Positions 24,411 through 34,658 of a stretch of DNA of 64,000 nt are shown piece after piece. This DNA comes from Neoroseomonas eburnea (GTDB taxonomy: Bacteria > Pseudomonadota > Alphaproteobacteria > Acetobacterales > Acetobacteraceae). The notes beneath the pieces are model-generated. The model was given only the letters and a program-made list of their open reading frames with translations, was not told the DNA's origin and searched no databases. Every line of letters starts with the position of its first letter. The first letter of the stretch is position 1. A program made the translations under genes and the position numbers. The DNA lies in contig NZ_JAAEDL010000022.1 in assembly GCF_018129005.1 (NCBI RefSeq), positions 1 through 64,000 on the forward strand. Reading direction: 5' to 3'.

Positions 24411-24436
24411 AAAATTTGATGCACTGCACAATTTCG
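24411..24436. promoter_or_regulatory. AT-rich near-palindrome around TGCACTGCA between divergent patatin genes
   Basis: AAATTTGATGCA-C-TGCACAATTT is an imperfect palindrome inside the only AT-rich stretch of the 257-base space between two divergent genes. TGC/GCA-rich palindromes are known targets of the polyhydroxyalkanoate regulator PhaR in alphaproteobacteria. A regulatory role is inferred from position and symmetry only. It lies 62 bases from the minus-strand start and about 170 from the plus-strand start. Confidence 0.4.
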
Positions 24437-24606
24437 CTTCGAACCTAGACCGATGGGCGGGTCGGGGGAAGCGTGCAGACGTGACGCTTCTGTGCCGGGC
24501 GTCCCGTGGTGCTTTCCGCCATCGGGAGGGGCGATCTAGAATGAAAGGGCCCGACCGGTGCCGCCCGGGCCGGGGCTTGGCGGGCGGCGGCGGAGGGGAA
24601 GGCGGC

Positions 24607-25845
24607 ATGGCGATGGATGCGAAGGGCTGGCGCGGCGGGGCGCCGGCGCGGCTGCTGGGCGCGGCCGTCCTGCTGCTGGTCCTGGCCGGCTGCGGCAGCA
24701 TCGCGCGGCTGGAGCCGCCGCCGGTCGCGGCGACCGAGACGCTGCCCATCCTCGGCATCGACAATGCCCGCTTCTGGCTCGATGCCGGCCCCGACGCGAT
24801 TGCCCGCGAAGCGCGCATGATGCAGCAGCGCCAGGCCGCGCTGCTGCCCGCCGGCCGGCGCGGGGCGCTGCCGCCGGCGCACTACCTGGCCCTGTCGGGC
24901 GGCGGGGACAACGGGGCCTATGGCGCGGGCCTGCTGGTCGGCTGGACGCAGTCCGGCCAGCGCCCGAGCTTCGACATGGTGACCGGGATCTCCGCCGGCG
25001 CGCTGATCGCGCCCTTCGCCTTCCTCGGGCCGGATTACGACCGGCAACTGAGAGAAGTCTTCACCGAGGTCGCGCCGCGCGACCTGATACTGATGCGCGG
25101 CCGGCTGCGCGCGGTGCTGTTCGGGGAGGCGCTGGCCGACACCTCCCCCCTCTATCGCCTGATCGAGCGCCATGTGGACGAGGCGCTGATGGCCGCGATC
25201 GCGCGCGAATACGGACGGGGACGGCTGCTGCTGATCGGCACCACCAATCTCGACCTCGGCCGGCCGGTGTTCTGGAATATCGGCGCCATCTCGGCGAGCG
25301 GCCACCCGCGGGCGCTCGACCTGTTCCGCAGCATCCTGCTGGCCTCCGCCTCGATCCCCGGCGCTTTCCCGCCGGTGCTGATCGATGTCGAGCACGAGGG
25401 CGCCCGCTACCAGGAGATGCATGTCGACGGCGGCGCCGCCCTGCAGGTCTTCCTCTGGCCGCCGGGCCTCGACATCCGCACCGTCGGCCGTCCGCGGGAA
25501 CGCACCGCCTGGGTGGTGCGCAATGGCCGGCTCGATGCCGAATGGGCGGAGACCAACCGCTCGATCCTGTCGATCGCCGGGCGCGCCGCCTCCACCCTGC
25601 TGCACTTCAGCGCGGTCAACGACATCGTCCGCATCTACCTGCTCTCGCAGCGGGACGGGGTGCGCTTCCGGCTCGCCTATATCAGCGCCGATTTCGACGC
25701 GCCGCGCAGCGAGGCCTTCGACACCGCCTTCATGCGCGCCCTGTTCGAGCACGGCCATGCCGAGGGGCTGCGCGGCGGGCGCTGGCGGGAGACGCTGCGC
25801 CCGGTGGGCTCCATCGACCCGGCGCGGCCAGCGGCGGCGCGCTGA
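24607..25845 (+). CDS. Patatin-like phospholipase lipoprotein
   Basis: The 412-residue protein has a lipoprotein signal ending LLVLAGC. It carries the patatin set: ALSGGGDNGAYGAGLL (oxyanion loop), TGISAGALIAP (nucleophile Ser) and MHVDGGAALQ (acid). It is not a close relative of the patatin at 23303: the order of motifs is the same but the surrounding sequence differs, and it is exported. The start was chosen at ATG 24607, preceded by GGAGGGGAAGG; the frame is open further up to 24364 but without signal-peptide character. It probably acts on membrane lipids in the periplasm or outer membrane. Confidence 0.82.
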   Translation: MAMDAKGWRGGAPARLLGAAVLLLVLAGCGSIARLEPPPVAATETLPILGIDNARFWLDAGPDAIAREARMMQQRQAALLPAGRRGALPPAHYLALSGGGDNGAYGAGLLVGWTQSGQRPSFDMVTGISAGALIAPFAFLGPDYDRQLREVFTEVAPRDLILMRGRLRAVLFGEALADTSPLYRLIERHVDEALMAAIAREYGRGRLLLIGTTNLDLGRPVFWNIGAISASGHPRALDLFRSILLASASIPGAFPPVLIDVEHEGARYQEMHVDGGAALQVFLWPPGLDIRTVGRPRERTAWVVRNGRLDAEWAETNRSILSIAGRAASTLLHFSAVNDIVRIYLLSQRDGVRFRLAYISADFDAPRSEAFDTAFMRALFEHGHAEGLRGGRWRETLRPVGSIDPARPAAAR

Positions 25846-25960
25846 TCGTTCCGGCCGGGCCTCTGCTGCGTTGCACAAGGATACCAAGGGTGATTTCGCG
25901 CGACGCGGCCGCCGGGTCTAAGAGGGGCCGGCTCCGTTTCGCGTGAGGCTCCGACGAACC

Positions 25961-27109
25961 ATGACCGCCCCCATCGCGCTGTTCGACGTGAAGGCACAGC
26001 AGGCGCTGATCCGCGCCGAGCTCGACCGCCGCATCGCGGCGGTGCTCGATTCCGGCCGCTTCATCAACGGGCCGGAGGTCGCCGAACTGGAGGAACGTCT
26101 GGCCGCCTTCGCCGGCTGCGCCCATGCCGTCGGCGTCTCCTCCGGCACCGATGCGCTGCAGATCGCGATGATGGCCGAAGGCATCGGCCGCGGCGACGCG
26201 GTGTTCCTGCCGGCCTTCACCTACACCGCCACCGCCGAGGTGCCGCTGGTGCTCGGCGCCACGCCGGTCTTCGTCGATGTCTCGGCCGAGACCTTCAACA
26301 TCGACATCGCCGACCTCGAGCGCCGCATCGCCGCGGTGAAGAAGGACGGGCGGCTGAAGCCGCGCGCCGTGGTGGGCGTCGACCTGTTCGGCCTGCCGGC
26401 GGACTGGCCGGCGATCGAGGCGATCTGCGCGCGGGAGGGGATGTTCGCCCTCGACGACGCCGCGCAGGCCTTCGGCGCCCGGCTCGGCAACCGGCGGCTC
26501 GGCTGCTGGGCGGGGGCGGCGGCGCTGTCCTTCTACCCGACCAAGACGCTCGGCGCCTACGGCGACGGCGGCGCGCTGCTGACCAACGACCCGCAGCGGG
26601 CCGAGCTGTTCCGGATGCTGCGCACCCATGGCGAGGGCAGGACCCGCTACGAGGTGGAGCGCACCGGCATGAACGGCCGGCTCGACACGCTGCAGGCGAC
26701 CATCCTGCTGGCCAAGATGGGCCTGTTCGAGGAGGAGCTCGCGCAGCGCCGGCGCCTCGGCACGGCCTATGACGCCGTGCTCGCGGGCAAGGTCGGCGTG
26801 CAGGTGGCGCAGCCGGGGGCGGAGAATGCCTACGGCCTCTACACCATCCGCCTGCCGGATGCGGCGACGCGGGCCCGCGTGCAGCAGGCACTGGCGGCGC
26901 AGCAGATCGGCTCCGGCATCTACTACCCCAAGCCGCTGCACCACCAGCCGGCCTATGCCGCGCATCATGCCGGCTGCATCGCCGGCGGCCCGGCGCCGCT
27001 GCCGGTCAGCGAGGCGCTGTGCGACCAGGTCCTGTCCCTGCCGATGCACCCCTACATGACCGAGGCGGATGCGGCCCGGGCGGCGGGGGTGGTGCTCGCC
27101 GCGCTGTGA
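25961..27109 (+). CDS. DegT/DnrJ/EryC1-family aminotransferase (WbpE/WlbC-like)
   Basis: A 382-residue PLP enzyme. LFDVKAQQALIRAELDRRI with SGRFINGPEV, VGVSSGTDALQIAM and FYPTKTLGAYGDGGALL (PLP Lys) match the branch that aminates UDP-3-keto-N-acetylglucosaminuronate. The start at MTAPIALF fits the family; an upstream ATG adds six residues. It stands apart from the polysaccharide locus at 1-8.8 kb, with no dehydrogenase or acetyltransferase partner nearby, so its sugar pathway is not visible in this window. Confidence 0.85.
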   Translation: MTAPIALFDVKAQQALIRAELDRRIAAVLDSGRFINGPEVAELEERLAAFAGCAHAVGVSSGTDALQIAMMAEGIGRGDAVFLPAFTYTATAEVPLVLGATPVFVDVSAETFNIDIADLERRIAAVKKDGRLKPRAVVGVDLFGLPADWPAIEAICAREGMFALDDAAQAFGARLGNRRLGCWAGAAALSFYPTKTLGAYGDGGALLTNDPQRAELFRMLRTHGEGRTRYEVERTGMNGRLDTLQATILLAKMGLFEEELAQRRRLGTAYDAVLAGKVGVQVAQPGAENAYGLYTIRLPDAATRARVQQALAAQQIGSGIYYPKPLHHQPAYAAHHAGCIAGGPAPLPVSEALCDQVLSLPMHPYMTEADAARAAGVVLAAL

Positions 27110-27213
27110 CGTGCCGGACGGCGTGGCCTCCAATCATGGGGCGGGCGCCACGGAACGGTTGAATCCCGACCCGGCGCGGCGCCACCATGCGGCGTCGAGC
27201 CGAGGAGGCGCCG

Positions 27214-27936
27214 ATGCGCCGCAGGATCCTTCTCGCCGCGGCCGGTGCCGCGGCGATGCCGGCTTTCCGCCCCGCCCGGGCGGAGGAGGCGGTGGATGTC
27301 GCTCTCGTCCTCGCCGTCGATGTTTCCCGCTCGATCGACGAGGACGAGGCCAGGCTGCAGCGGGAGGGCTACCGCACCGCCGTCGCTGACCCGGTGGTGG
27401 TGGCGGCGATCCGCGGCGGGCTGATCGGGGCCGTGGGCATCGCCTATGTCGAATGGGCGGGCATCGAATACCAGCGGACCGTCATTCCCTGGCAGCGCAT
27501 CGCCAGTCAGGCCGATGCCAGTGACTGGGCGGCGCTGCTGTCCGAATCGCCGCGCGCTTCGCTGTCCTGGACCTCCATCTCGGGCGGCATCCGCCATAGC
27601 CGCGAGGTGCTGGCGGAATGCCCGTGGGAGGCGACAAGGCGCGTCATCGACGTCTCCGGCGACGGCGTGAACAATTCCGGCCCGCCGGCCGACCAGCAGC
27701 GCGATGCGGCGGTGGCCGAGGGCATCACCATCAACGGCCTGCCCATCATCAACGACCGGCCGACCTTCGGGCGCCTGCCGCCTGTGCCGCTCGACGACTA
27801 CTACCGGGAGAATGTGATCGGCGGCGACGGCGCCTTCATGATCGTCGCCGAGGATTTCGAAACCTTCGGCGTCGCCGTGAAGCGCAAGCTGATCCGCGAG
27901 ATCGCGGGCCTGCCGGCGGGAGCTATTCCCGGCTGA
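27214..27936 (+). CDS. DUF1194 secreted von Willebrand A-like protein
   Basis: The 240-residue protein begins with a Tat/Sec-like signal (MRRRILLAAAGAAAMPAFRPARA). The mature part opens with VALVLAVDVSRSIDEDE, which has the DxSxS metal-ion motif of VWA domains, and RVIDVSGDGVNNSG is the other conserved stretch of DUF1194. The ATG at 27214 follows GAGGAGG with good spacing, while the in-frame ATG at 27187 does not. The last 14 bases overlap the end of the convergent lipoprotein gene. Role unknown; binding of a periplasmic partner through the metal site is a guess. Confidence 0.82.
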   Translation: MRRRILLAAAGAAAMPAFRPARAEEAVDVALVLAVDVSRSIDEDEARLQREGYRTAVADPVVVAAIRGGLIGAVGIAYVEWAGIEYQRTVIPWQRIASQADASDWAALLSESPRASLSWTSISGGIRHSREVLAECPWEATRRVIDVSGDGVNNSGPPADQQRDAAVAEGITINGLPIINDRPTFGRLPPVPLDDYYRENVIGGDGAFMIVAEDFETFGVAVKRKLIREIAGLPAGAIPG

Positions 27937-28339
27937 CCCGTTCCTGGTCCACCAGGCGCAGGCAGCCCTGCACGACCGGCGCGCAGGCGGAATTCTGCGA
28001 CATCGGCAGGTCCGAGGCGGCCGAATAGCCGATGCGCGTCACCTTGCCGTCCACGAGCTGGAAGGTGACCCGGCAGGTCGAGCCCGCCGAGACGCTGAGC
28101 GAGCCGCCGATCACCGGCACCGGCGCCGAGACACCGGCGGCGGGCGGCGTGCGGTCATAGGTCCAGAACTCCCCGCCGGCCGATTGCGCGGTCAGGTTCG
28201 GCACCCCGGCGCAGAGCCGCAGGTCGTCCGCGCGCAGGCCGACCAGCCGCTCGCGCCCGTCCTCGGCCACGGCCGAATCGCGGGCGGAACAGGCAGGCAG
28301 CAGCAGGGGCAGCAGCAGAAGGAGGGTCGCGATCCTCAC
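27923..28339 (-). CDS. Small lipoprotein of unknown function
   Basis: The 138-residue protein has a clear lipoprotein signal, MRIATLLLLLPLLLPAC. The mature part has RLVGLRADDLRLCAGVPNL, a pattern resembling small SmpA/OmlA-like lipoproteins with repeated hydrophobic strands, and two Cys near the C-terminus (SACAPVVQGC). It starts at a GTG overlapping the DUF3775 stop as GTGA, so the two genes are co-translated. The longer in-frame reading up to 28480 has no signal-peptide logic and was rejected. Confidence 0.75.
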   Translation of the reverse strand: MRIATLLLLLPLLLPACSARDSAVAEDGRERLVGLRADDLRLCAGVPNLTAQSAGGEFWTYDRTPPAAGVSAPVPVIGGSLSVSAGSTCRVTFQLVDGKVTRIGYSAASDLPMSQNSACAPVVQGCLRLVDQERVSRE

Positions 28340-28758
28340 GAGCCGTCCGCATCCTCGAGGGAAAGGCCGAGTTCCGAGAGCCCTTCCTCCAGCATGTCGC
28401 CAAGCATGTCGATCCCCAGAAGGTACTCGGCTGTGTCGCGGATATTGCGTTCCTTGGCGAGTGTCCGCGCCTCGTCCCACTCCCCCGCGCCGTAGTCGCC
28501 GCGCCCCACCCAGGCGAGGGCGATGAGGGAGGCCTGCTCGTCCTCGTTCAGGTCTGCGATGAAGGCGCGCAGCGCGTCCTCATCCATGTTCTCGTCGTCC
28601 TCGGCGTCGAGGCCTTCCTCGTCGTCCTCCTCCCGCGCGAGGGCGCCGCTTTCCTCGCCTTCCTGCACGGCACGGGCGGCGTCCACGATGGCGGCGACGG
28701 CCTCGAGGCTGATGCCGAGATCGAAGTCCTCATCATCGTTGCGGTCGCGCGCGGCCAT
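28336..28758 (-). CDS. DUF3775-domain acidic protein
   Basis: The 140-residue, very acidic cytosolic protein has an Asp/Glu-rich central stretch (EEDDEEGLDAEDDENMDEDAL). It is followed by the conserved domain AFIADLNEDEQASLIALAWVGRGDYGAGEWDEA and a C-terminal helix AEYLLGIDMLGDMLEEGLSELG. This matches DUF3775 proteins common in alphaproteobacteria, whose function is not known. The start at MAARDRND follows AGGAGTGAGG; a start 12 codons upstream lacks support. Confidence 0.82.
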   Translation of the reverse strand: MAARDRNDDEDFDLGISLEAVAAIVDAARAVQEGEESGALAREEDDEEGLDAEDDENMDEDALRAFIADLNEDEQASLIALAWVGRGDYGAGEWDEARTLAKERNIRDTAEYLLGIDMLGDMLEEGLSELGLSLEDADGS

Positions 28759-28950
28759 GATCCTCACTCCTGCTGCAAGATCGGCGGCAATCAAGCATGG
28801 GCGGGCGGGGGCGTGCCACCCCCGGCGGGGAGCGGGTTCCGCTCACGCTGACTTGCGACACGCGTTTCCGCCATCCGGGCAGGCGGCGTCCGCAAGACAG
28901 GTGGCCTGGCAGATGCGGGTCTGTTCCGCGGGTGGATGAAGGACGCCGGT

Positions 28951-29087
28951 TGAGGGGGCGTTGCCCCCTCAAGCTCCCCCACCAGGGGACTGCGGTCCCC
29001 TGGACCCGCGGAAACGTGAGTCATGGTTTCCAAAGGCCTTTCGGCCTTTGGTTGGGTGAGGTCCGGAGAGGGGCAAAGCCCCTCTCC
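28951..29087. repeat. Family B hairpin cluster, copy 3
   Basis: Four perfect hairpins: TGAGGGGGC-GTT-GCCCCCTCA (28951-28971), CCAGGGGAC-TGCG-GTCCCCTGG (28982-29003), CCAAAGGCC-TTTC-GGCCTTTGG (29030-29051) and GGAGAGGGGC-AAA-GCCCCTCTCC (29065-29087). The order is the mirror of copy 1. The whole space 28759-29153 (395 bases) shows no gene; it should contain the promoter of the DUF3775 gene near 28760-28900. Confidence 0.82.
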
Positions 29088-29153
29088 GGTTCCTTCATCG
29101 CCGCATCGTCGCGCATGGCGTGGCGCCCTTCCCCCAAGGGCGCACGCATCGGA

Positions 29154-29981
29154 CTACCCCGCCCAGTCCGGCGCGAAATCGGGGTTCACGAGGCGCCGGT
29201 CCTTGGGCAGGGCTGCGATGGCGGCCATGTCATCGGCATCGAGGCGCAGCGCGGCGGCGGCGAGGTTCTCCCGCTGCCCCTGCGGCCGCCCGGATTTCGG
29301 GATCGCGACGAGGTTGTCCTGCGCCATCAGCCAGGCCAGCGCCACCTGCACCGGCGTCGCGCCGTGCTTCGCTGCGATGCGCCGCATCGCCGGGTCGTCA
29401 TTGACCTGCGCCTTGGCGATCGGCGAATAGGCCGTCATCGCCAGCCCGTGCTGCCGGCACAGTGCCGCGAGCGGTTCCTGCCAGAGATAGACATGGCATT
29501 CGACCTGCAGCGCCGCGATCGGCGCGATGCCCAGGTCGAGCGCCTGCTTCAGCAGCCCCGGCGGGAAGTTGGAAACGCCGACCGCCCGCGTCAGGCCATC
29601 CGCCTGCAGCTTCGCCAGCGCCCCGAGCGAGGCCGCGAGGTTCATCCCCCGCGCCGGCCAGTGGATCAGGATCAGGTCGGCATGTGGCGTGCCGAGCCGT
29701 TCCAGCGAGGCCTCGGCCGAGGCCCGCAGCGCATCCGGGGCGAGTTCCGTCCACCACACCTTGGTGGTGAGGAAGATCTCCTCCCGCCTCAGGCCGGAGG
29801 CCCTGATGCCGGCACCGACCGCTTCCTCGTTGCCGTACATCGCCGCGGTGTCGATGTGGCGATAGCCAAGGCCGATGGCGCCCTCGACCGCCTTCGTCGC
29901 CTCCGCCCCGCGGAGCTGCCAGGTGCCGAGGCCGATGCGCGGGATGCGCAGGCGCGGCGTCTCCAGGATCGGCGCGGTCAT
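29154..29981 (-). CDS. Aldo/keto reductase
   Basis: The 275-residue NAD(P)H-dependent oxidoreductase has the AKR barrel: GLGTWQL, then the catalytic tetrad Asp and Tyr in DTAAMYGNE, Lys in FLTTKVWW, and His in LILIHWPA. The C-terminal nicotinamide-phosphate motif is AIPKSGRPQGQREN. Length and motifs match 2,5-diketogluconate-reductase-like AKR5 members. It starts eight bases after the WD40 gene stop, on the same strand. Confidence 0.88.
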   Translation of the reverse strand: MTAPILETPRLRIPRIGLGTWQLRGAEATKAVEGAIGLGYRHIDTAAMYGNEEAVGAGIRASGLRREEIFLTTKVWWTELAPDALRASAEASLERLGTPHADLILIHWPARGMNLAASLGALAKLQADGLTRAVGVSNFPPGLLKQALDLGIAPIAALQVECHVYLWQEPLAALCRQHGLAMTAYSPIAKAQVNDDPAMRRIAAKHGATPVQVALAWLMAQDNLVAIPKSGRPQGQRENLAAAALRLDADDMAAIAALPKDRRLVNPDFAPDWAG

Positions 29982-29989
29982 GCGGGCCT

Positions 29990-31021
29990 CTATCGCTTGG
30001 ACAGGTCGACGATGCCGGCGAAGCCGGACTCCGCGCCAAACGCAAGATGCGTCCCGGCCGGATTCCAGGCCAGGGCCGAGATCGCGGAACCGCGGGGTGC
30101 GGCGACCGGCACGACGCGGCCGGAGGCGATTTCCGCCATCAGCACCAGCCCGTCGCCGAAGCCGGCCGCCACCACCTCCTGCTGCGGATGGCAGGCGACG
30201 GTGGTGCAGAGCACGCTGTCGCCGCCGGCGAGCTCGGTCGGCGCCTTGCCCATCGGCCCGCCGCCGAAGAAGGGCCAGAGCACGATGCAGTCCGCTCCGG
30301 CCGTCGCCAGCCAGCGCCCCTTGGCGGTGAAGCCGAAGGACTTGGTCTTCGAAGGATACCCCGCCATGCGCATGTGCTGCCCGTCCGCGAGCCGCCAGCC
30401 ATGCAGCGTGTTCTCCTGCATCGCCGTGACGACATGCGTGCCGTCGGGGCTGATGAGCACGGCGATGTGGCTGCCCTTCCATTCCAGCACGCGCGGCGAG
30501 CTGTCCTTCGCCGCGACGAACCACAGCGAGGCGCCGTTGTAGTGCGACGCCGCGATGCGCTTGCCCTTGGCGTCGAAGGCGATGCCGGTGACCGAGGACG
30601 GATGCGCGAGCGATTTCAGCGCCGCGCCCTTGCCGTCGAGCAGGTGGACCGCCTTGCCGACGGCTGCGGCACGCAGGCCGGAATCGTGGGTGGCGACCTG
30701 CTCCACCCACTTGCTGCCGTATTTCGCGAGTTCGGTCGCGGTGCCGTCCGAAGCGACGCGCATCAGGCGGCCGTCATCCCCGCCGGTGATGACGCCGTCC
30801 TTGGCATCGGGCGCGATGGCGAGGCAGGCGCCGTCATGTGCCGCGACGGAGGTCCATGCCGCGCGCAGGTCGCCGGCTGCCGCGACCCGCACCGAGCCGT
30901 CGCCGAGGGCGAAGGCGCAGGTGCGGCCCTCACGGCCGAAGGCGGCGCCGATGACCCAGGCGCCGAGCTCCTCGGCGCGGCCGCGGGAATCGAGAAGGAA
31001 GTCGGCTTCGGTGGCACTCAT
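29990..31021 (-). CDS. WD40-repeat protein
   Basis: The 343-residue protein is built from about seven degenerate beta-propeller blades. Examples are CAFALGDGSVRVAAAGD, GVITGGDDGRLMRVASDG, HPSSVTGIAFDAKGKRIAASHYNGASLWF, SPDGTHVVTAMQENTLHGW and GRWLATAGADCIVLWP. It has no signal peptide, so it is a cytosolic scaffold. It is followed by the aldo/keto reductase and preceded by the CobW gene on the same strand; a WD40 gene next to CobW is a recurring alphaproteobacterial pairing. The start is MSATEADF; upstream residues are repeat-derived. Partner unknown. Confidence 0.82.
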   Translation of the reverse strand: MSATEADFLLDSRGRAEELGAWVIGAAFGREGRTCAFALGDGSVRVAAAGDLRAAWTSVAAHDGACLAIAPDAKDGVITGGDDGRLMRVASDGTATELAKYGSKWVEQVATHDSGLRAAAVGKAVHLLDGKGAALKSLAHPSSVTGIAFDAKGKRIAASHYNGASLWFVAAKDSSPRVLEWKGSHIAVLISPDGTHVVTAMQENTLHGWRLADGQHMRMAGYPSKTKSFGFTAKGRWLATAGADCIVLWPFFGGGPMGKAPTELAGGDSVLCTTVACHPQQEVVAAGFGDGLVLMAEIASGRVVPVAAPRGSAISALAWNPAGTHLAFGAESGFAGIVDLSKR

Positions 31022-31111
31022 GATGGCAGTGTCCGGGTCCGTGTCGTGGGGCCTGTATGGCGCGTCCGGGGCGCGGCAGCGAGGGGGCGCCCGCACCCTC
31101 GCGCTCCCCCG

Positions 31112-31292
31112 CCAAAGGCCGAAAGGCCCTTGGAAGCCATTTTCAATCGGGGTGAACAGGGAGGGGGCGTCAATCGCGAGCCAGTGATCGCCGTCATGTC
31201 ATGCCCCCTCCCTGTCTACCCCGATCAAATCGAGGGTTCCGAGGGCCTTAAGCCCTCGGCGGGAGGGGTCCGGGGAGGGCAGAGCCCTCCCC
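31112..31292. repeat. Family B hairpin cluster, copy 4, with a long inverted repeat
   Basis: Hairpins CCAAAGGCC-GAAA-GGCCCTTGG (31112-31133), GAGGGCC-TTA-AGCCCTC-like (31241-31257) and GGGGAGGGC-AGA-GCCCTCCCC (31272-31292) flank an inverted pair. One arm, near 31138-31170, contains ATCGGGGTGAACAGGGAGGG. Its near-complement, near 31201-31230, contains CCCTCCCTGTCTACCCCGAT. The arms are about 30 bases each with a 30-base loop. It fills the space between the CobW stop and the WD40 start. Confidence 0.78.
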
Positions 31293-31300
31293 GTCTCGCG

Positions 31301-32335
31301 TCATGCCGGCGGCGGCGACCACCGCGCGATCTCGGCCTGGATCTTCGCCTCGTCCTCGCCCGCCTGGCAGGCCTCGAACCCCCGCCGCAGCCAGGGCCGG
31401 TTCAGGTCGCGGCCGATGAAGACGATCTTGGACCTGCGCGGATCGCCGTCCTTCACCTCGCCGATGAAGTCGCCGTCGGCGATCATGTGCACCGCCTGGA
31501 AGGCGAAGCGGCGGCTGTCGCCCTCGTAATACAGGATGCCCTTGGTCCGCAGCAGATCCTGGCCCTTGGAGGCCAGCACCTGGGTGATCCAGGCGTTGAA
31601 GCATTCGGCGTCGATCGGCTTCTCGACCTCGAAGGAGACGCTGTTCACCTCGGAATCATGCTCGTGGTGATCGTCGCCGGAGAGGAATTCCGGCTCGCGT
31701 TCCAGGATGCGGGAGAGGTTGAAGGCGTCGCGCCCGACCACGCTGTCGATCGGCACGTCGGACTTGGTCGCGCGGCGGATCTCGGCATAGGGGTTGATGG
31801 CGCGGATGCGGCGCTCGACCTCGGCGGCTTCCTCCGCGCTGACCAGGTCCATCTTGTTCAGCACGATGATGTCGGCGAAGGCGATCTGCTCCTGCGCCTC
31901 GCTGCTGTCGGACAGCCGCGCCGGCAGGTGCTTCGCGTCCACCACGGTGACGATGGCATCGAGCCTGGTCGCGCGCTTGACGTCCTCGTCCACGAAGAAG
32001 GTCTGCGCCACGGGGGCGGGGTCGGCGAGGCCGGTGGTCTCCAGGATGATGCCGTCGAACCTGTCGCGCCGCTTCATCAGCCCGCCGAGGATGCGGATCA
32101 GGTCGCCGCGCACGGTGCAGCAGATGCAGCCGTTGTTCATCTCGAACACTTCCTCGTCCGCATCGACGACGAGGTCGTTGTCCACGCCGAGCTCCCCGAA
32201 CTCGTTGATCACCACGGCGAACTTCTTGCCGTGGTTCTCGGTCAGGATGCGGTTGAGCAGCGTGGTCTTGCCGGCGCCAAGGTAGCCGGTCAGCACGGTG
32301 ACGGGCACGGGCTCGCGGGCGGTCGTTTCGCTCAC
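31301..32335 (-). CDS. CobW/COG0523-family metallochaperone GTPase
   Basis: The 344-residue G3E GTPase shows the P-loop [14 protein letters not shown], the metal-binding motif [12 protein letters not shown] (CxCC), and NKMD for guanine recognition. A His/Asp-rich linker ([10 protein letters not shown]) precedes the C-terminal CobW domain. Family members hand Zn, Co or another metal to target enzymes. The GTG start overlaps the upstream stop as GTGA and has GGAG eight bases before it. The ATG at 32371 adds 12 unsupported residues. The operon continues from a transaminase and a receiver-like gene; no cobalamin gene is near. Confidence 0.9.
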   Translation of the reverse strand: MSETTAREPVPVTVLTGYLGAGKTTLLNRILTENHGKKFAVVINEFGELGVDNDLVVDADEEVFEMNNGCICCTVRGDLIRILGGLMKRRDRFDGIILETTGLADPAPVAQTFFVDEDVKRATRLDAIVTVVDAKHLPARLSDSSEAQEQIAFADIIVLNKMDLVSAEEAAEVERRIRAINPYAEIRRATKSDVPIDSVVGRDAFNLSRILEREPEFLSGDDHHEHDSEVNSVSFEVEKPIDAECFNAWITQVLASKGQDLLRTKGILYYEGDSRRFAFQAVHMIADGDFIGEVKDGDPRRSKIVFIGRDLNRPWLRRGFEACQAGEDEAKIQAEIARWSPPPA

Positions 32336-33108
32336 GGGGTGTCTCCAGGGGGTGTGTCGCTTGCCGCCCATATGGGGTCTTCGGCGGCTGCGGTCATCCT
32401 GTCCTTGCGCAGGGCGACCCGTGCGGCGACCACGGCGGTCATCAGCGAGTGGAGCAGCCGGCGGCCCTGGTCGGGGTTTTCGGCCAGGCGGCGGGCGGCG
32501 GCGGTGGCGGCGATGCAGCCCACCGCCTCCAGCGCCGCGGCCACGTCCGTTCCCGCGGCGACATAGTCATCGGCGCCGCCGCCCTCGTCGAACAGTCCGG
32601 CGAGCAGCCGGCCCGGTGTCTCCATGGCGGCGTCGTCCAGTTCGGCCAGTGCGGCGGGGCCGTGTTCCCTGCGCAGGGCCGCCCGGCGCTCGGGGTCCAG
32701 CGCCGGGGGCGGGGTGCGGTCGCGGGCGGCCTGGCGCAGCGCCTCGGCCAAGGCCTCGGCCTCGAAGGGGTGGGCGAGAAGGACGTCGAAGCCGGCCTCC
32801 AGCGCCTCCTCCTCCTCCCCGCGGCGCAGGCCGGAGGTGGTGCCGACCAACGGCAATTCGGCGTGCGGCGGCAGGCGGTCCCGGAGGCGCGCCGCGGCGT
32901 CCTTGCCGTCGAAGCCGTCGGCGACGAAGGCCATCACCACCGCACCGACCTCCTCCCGCAGCAGCAGATCCTCCGCCGTCGTCCAGTCGGAGACCGGCAG
33001 GACCTCATGCCCCTGCTCCTCCAGCATGGCGATGACGGTGACCCGCGTCGCCGGCATCGGGTCCACCAGCAGCACGCAGAGCGCGGCCGCCTCCTGCTCC
33101 CCCGCCAT
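32332..33108 (-). CDS. Receiver-domain-like protein with a helical C-terminus
   Basis: The 258-residue protein has an N-terminal part that follows the CheY fold: [30 protein letters not shown], then [30 protein letters not shown] and [19 protein letters not shown]. The usual phospho-acceptor Asp after strand 3 is replaced or shifted (VVMAFVADG), so it may not be phosphorylated. The C-terminal 100 residues are helical ([22 protein letters not shown]) and could be an HPt-like bundle. It overlaps the CobW start. No sensor kinase is nearby; function unknown. Confidence 0.65.
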   Translation of the reverse strand: MAGEQEAAALCVLLVDPMPATRVTVIAMLEEQGHEVLPVSDWTTAEDLLLREEVGAVVMAFVADGFDGKDAAARLRDRLPPHAELPLVGTTSGLRRGEEEEALEAGFDVLLAHPFEAEALAEALRQAARDRTPPPALDPERRAALRREHGPAALAELDDAAMETPGRLLAGLFDEGGGADDYVAAGTDVAAALEAVGCIAATAAARRLAENPDQGRRLLHSLMTAVVAARVALRKDRMTAAAEDPIWAASDTPPGDTP

Positions 33109-33116
33109 GGCCGTGC

Positions 33117-34451
<1,335 letters not shown>

Positions 34452-34658
34452 CGGGGAGATCTCCAGGCTCGGCAGGGCTGCAAGGAACACCCGGCGGCGC
34501 CGTGGGGCAAGCACCCTGCCCGCCGGGCGGCCGGATCCGTGGCCGGATGGCGGATATCCGCCGGTTTTCCGGGGACGGTCGCGCCTGCGGGGGGGGCACC
34601 CTTCGCCGGCGCCGCCCGCCGTGGCATGGTCCGCCCGCGCCGGAAGGAGGGCGCGCGC

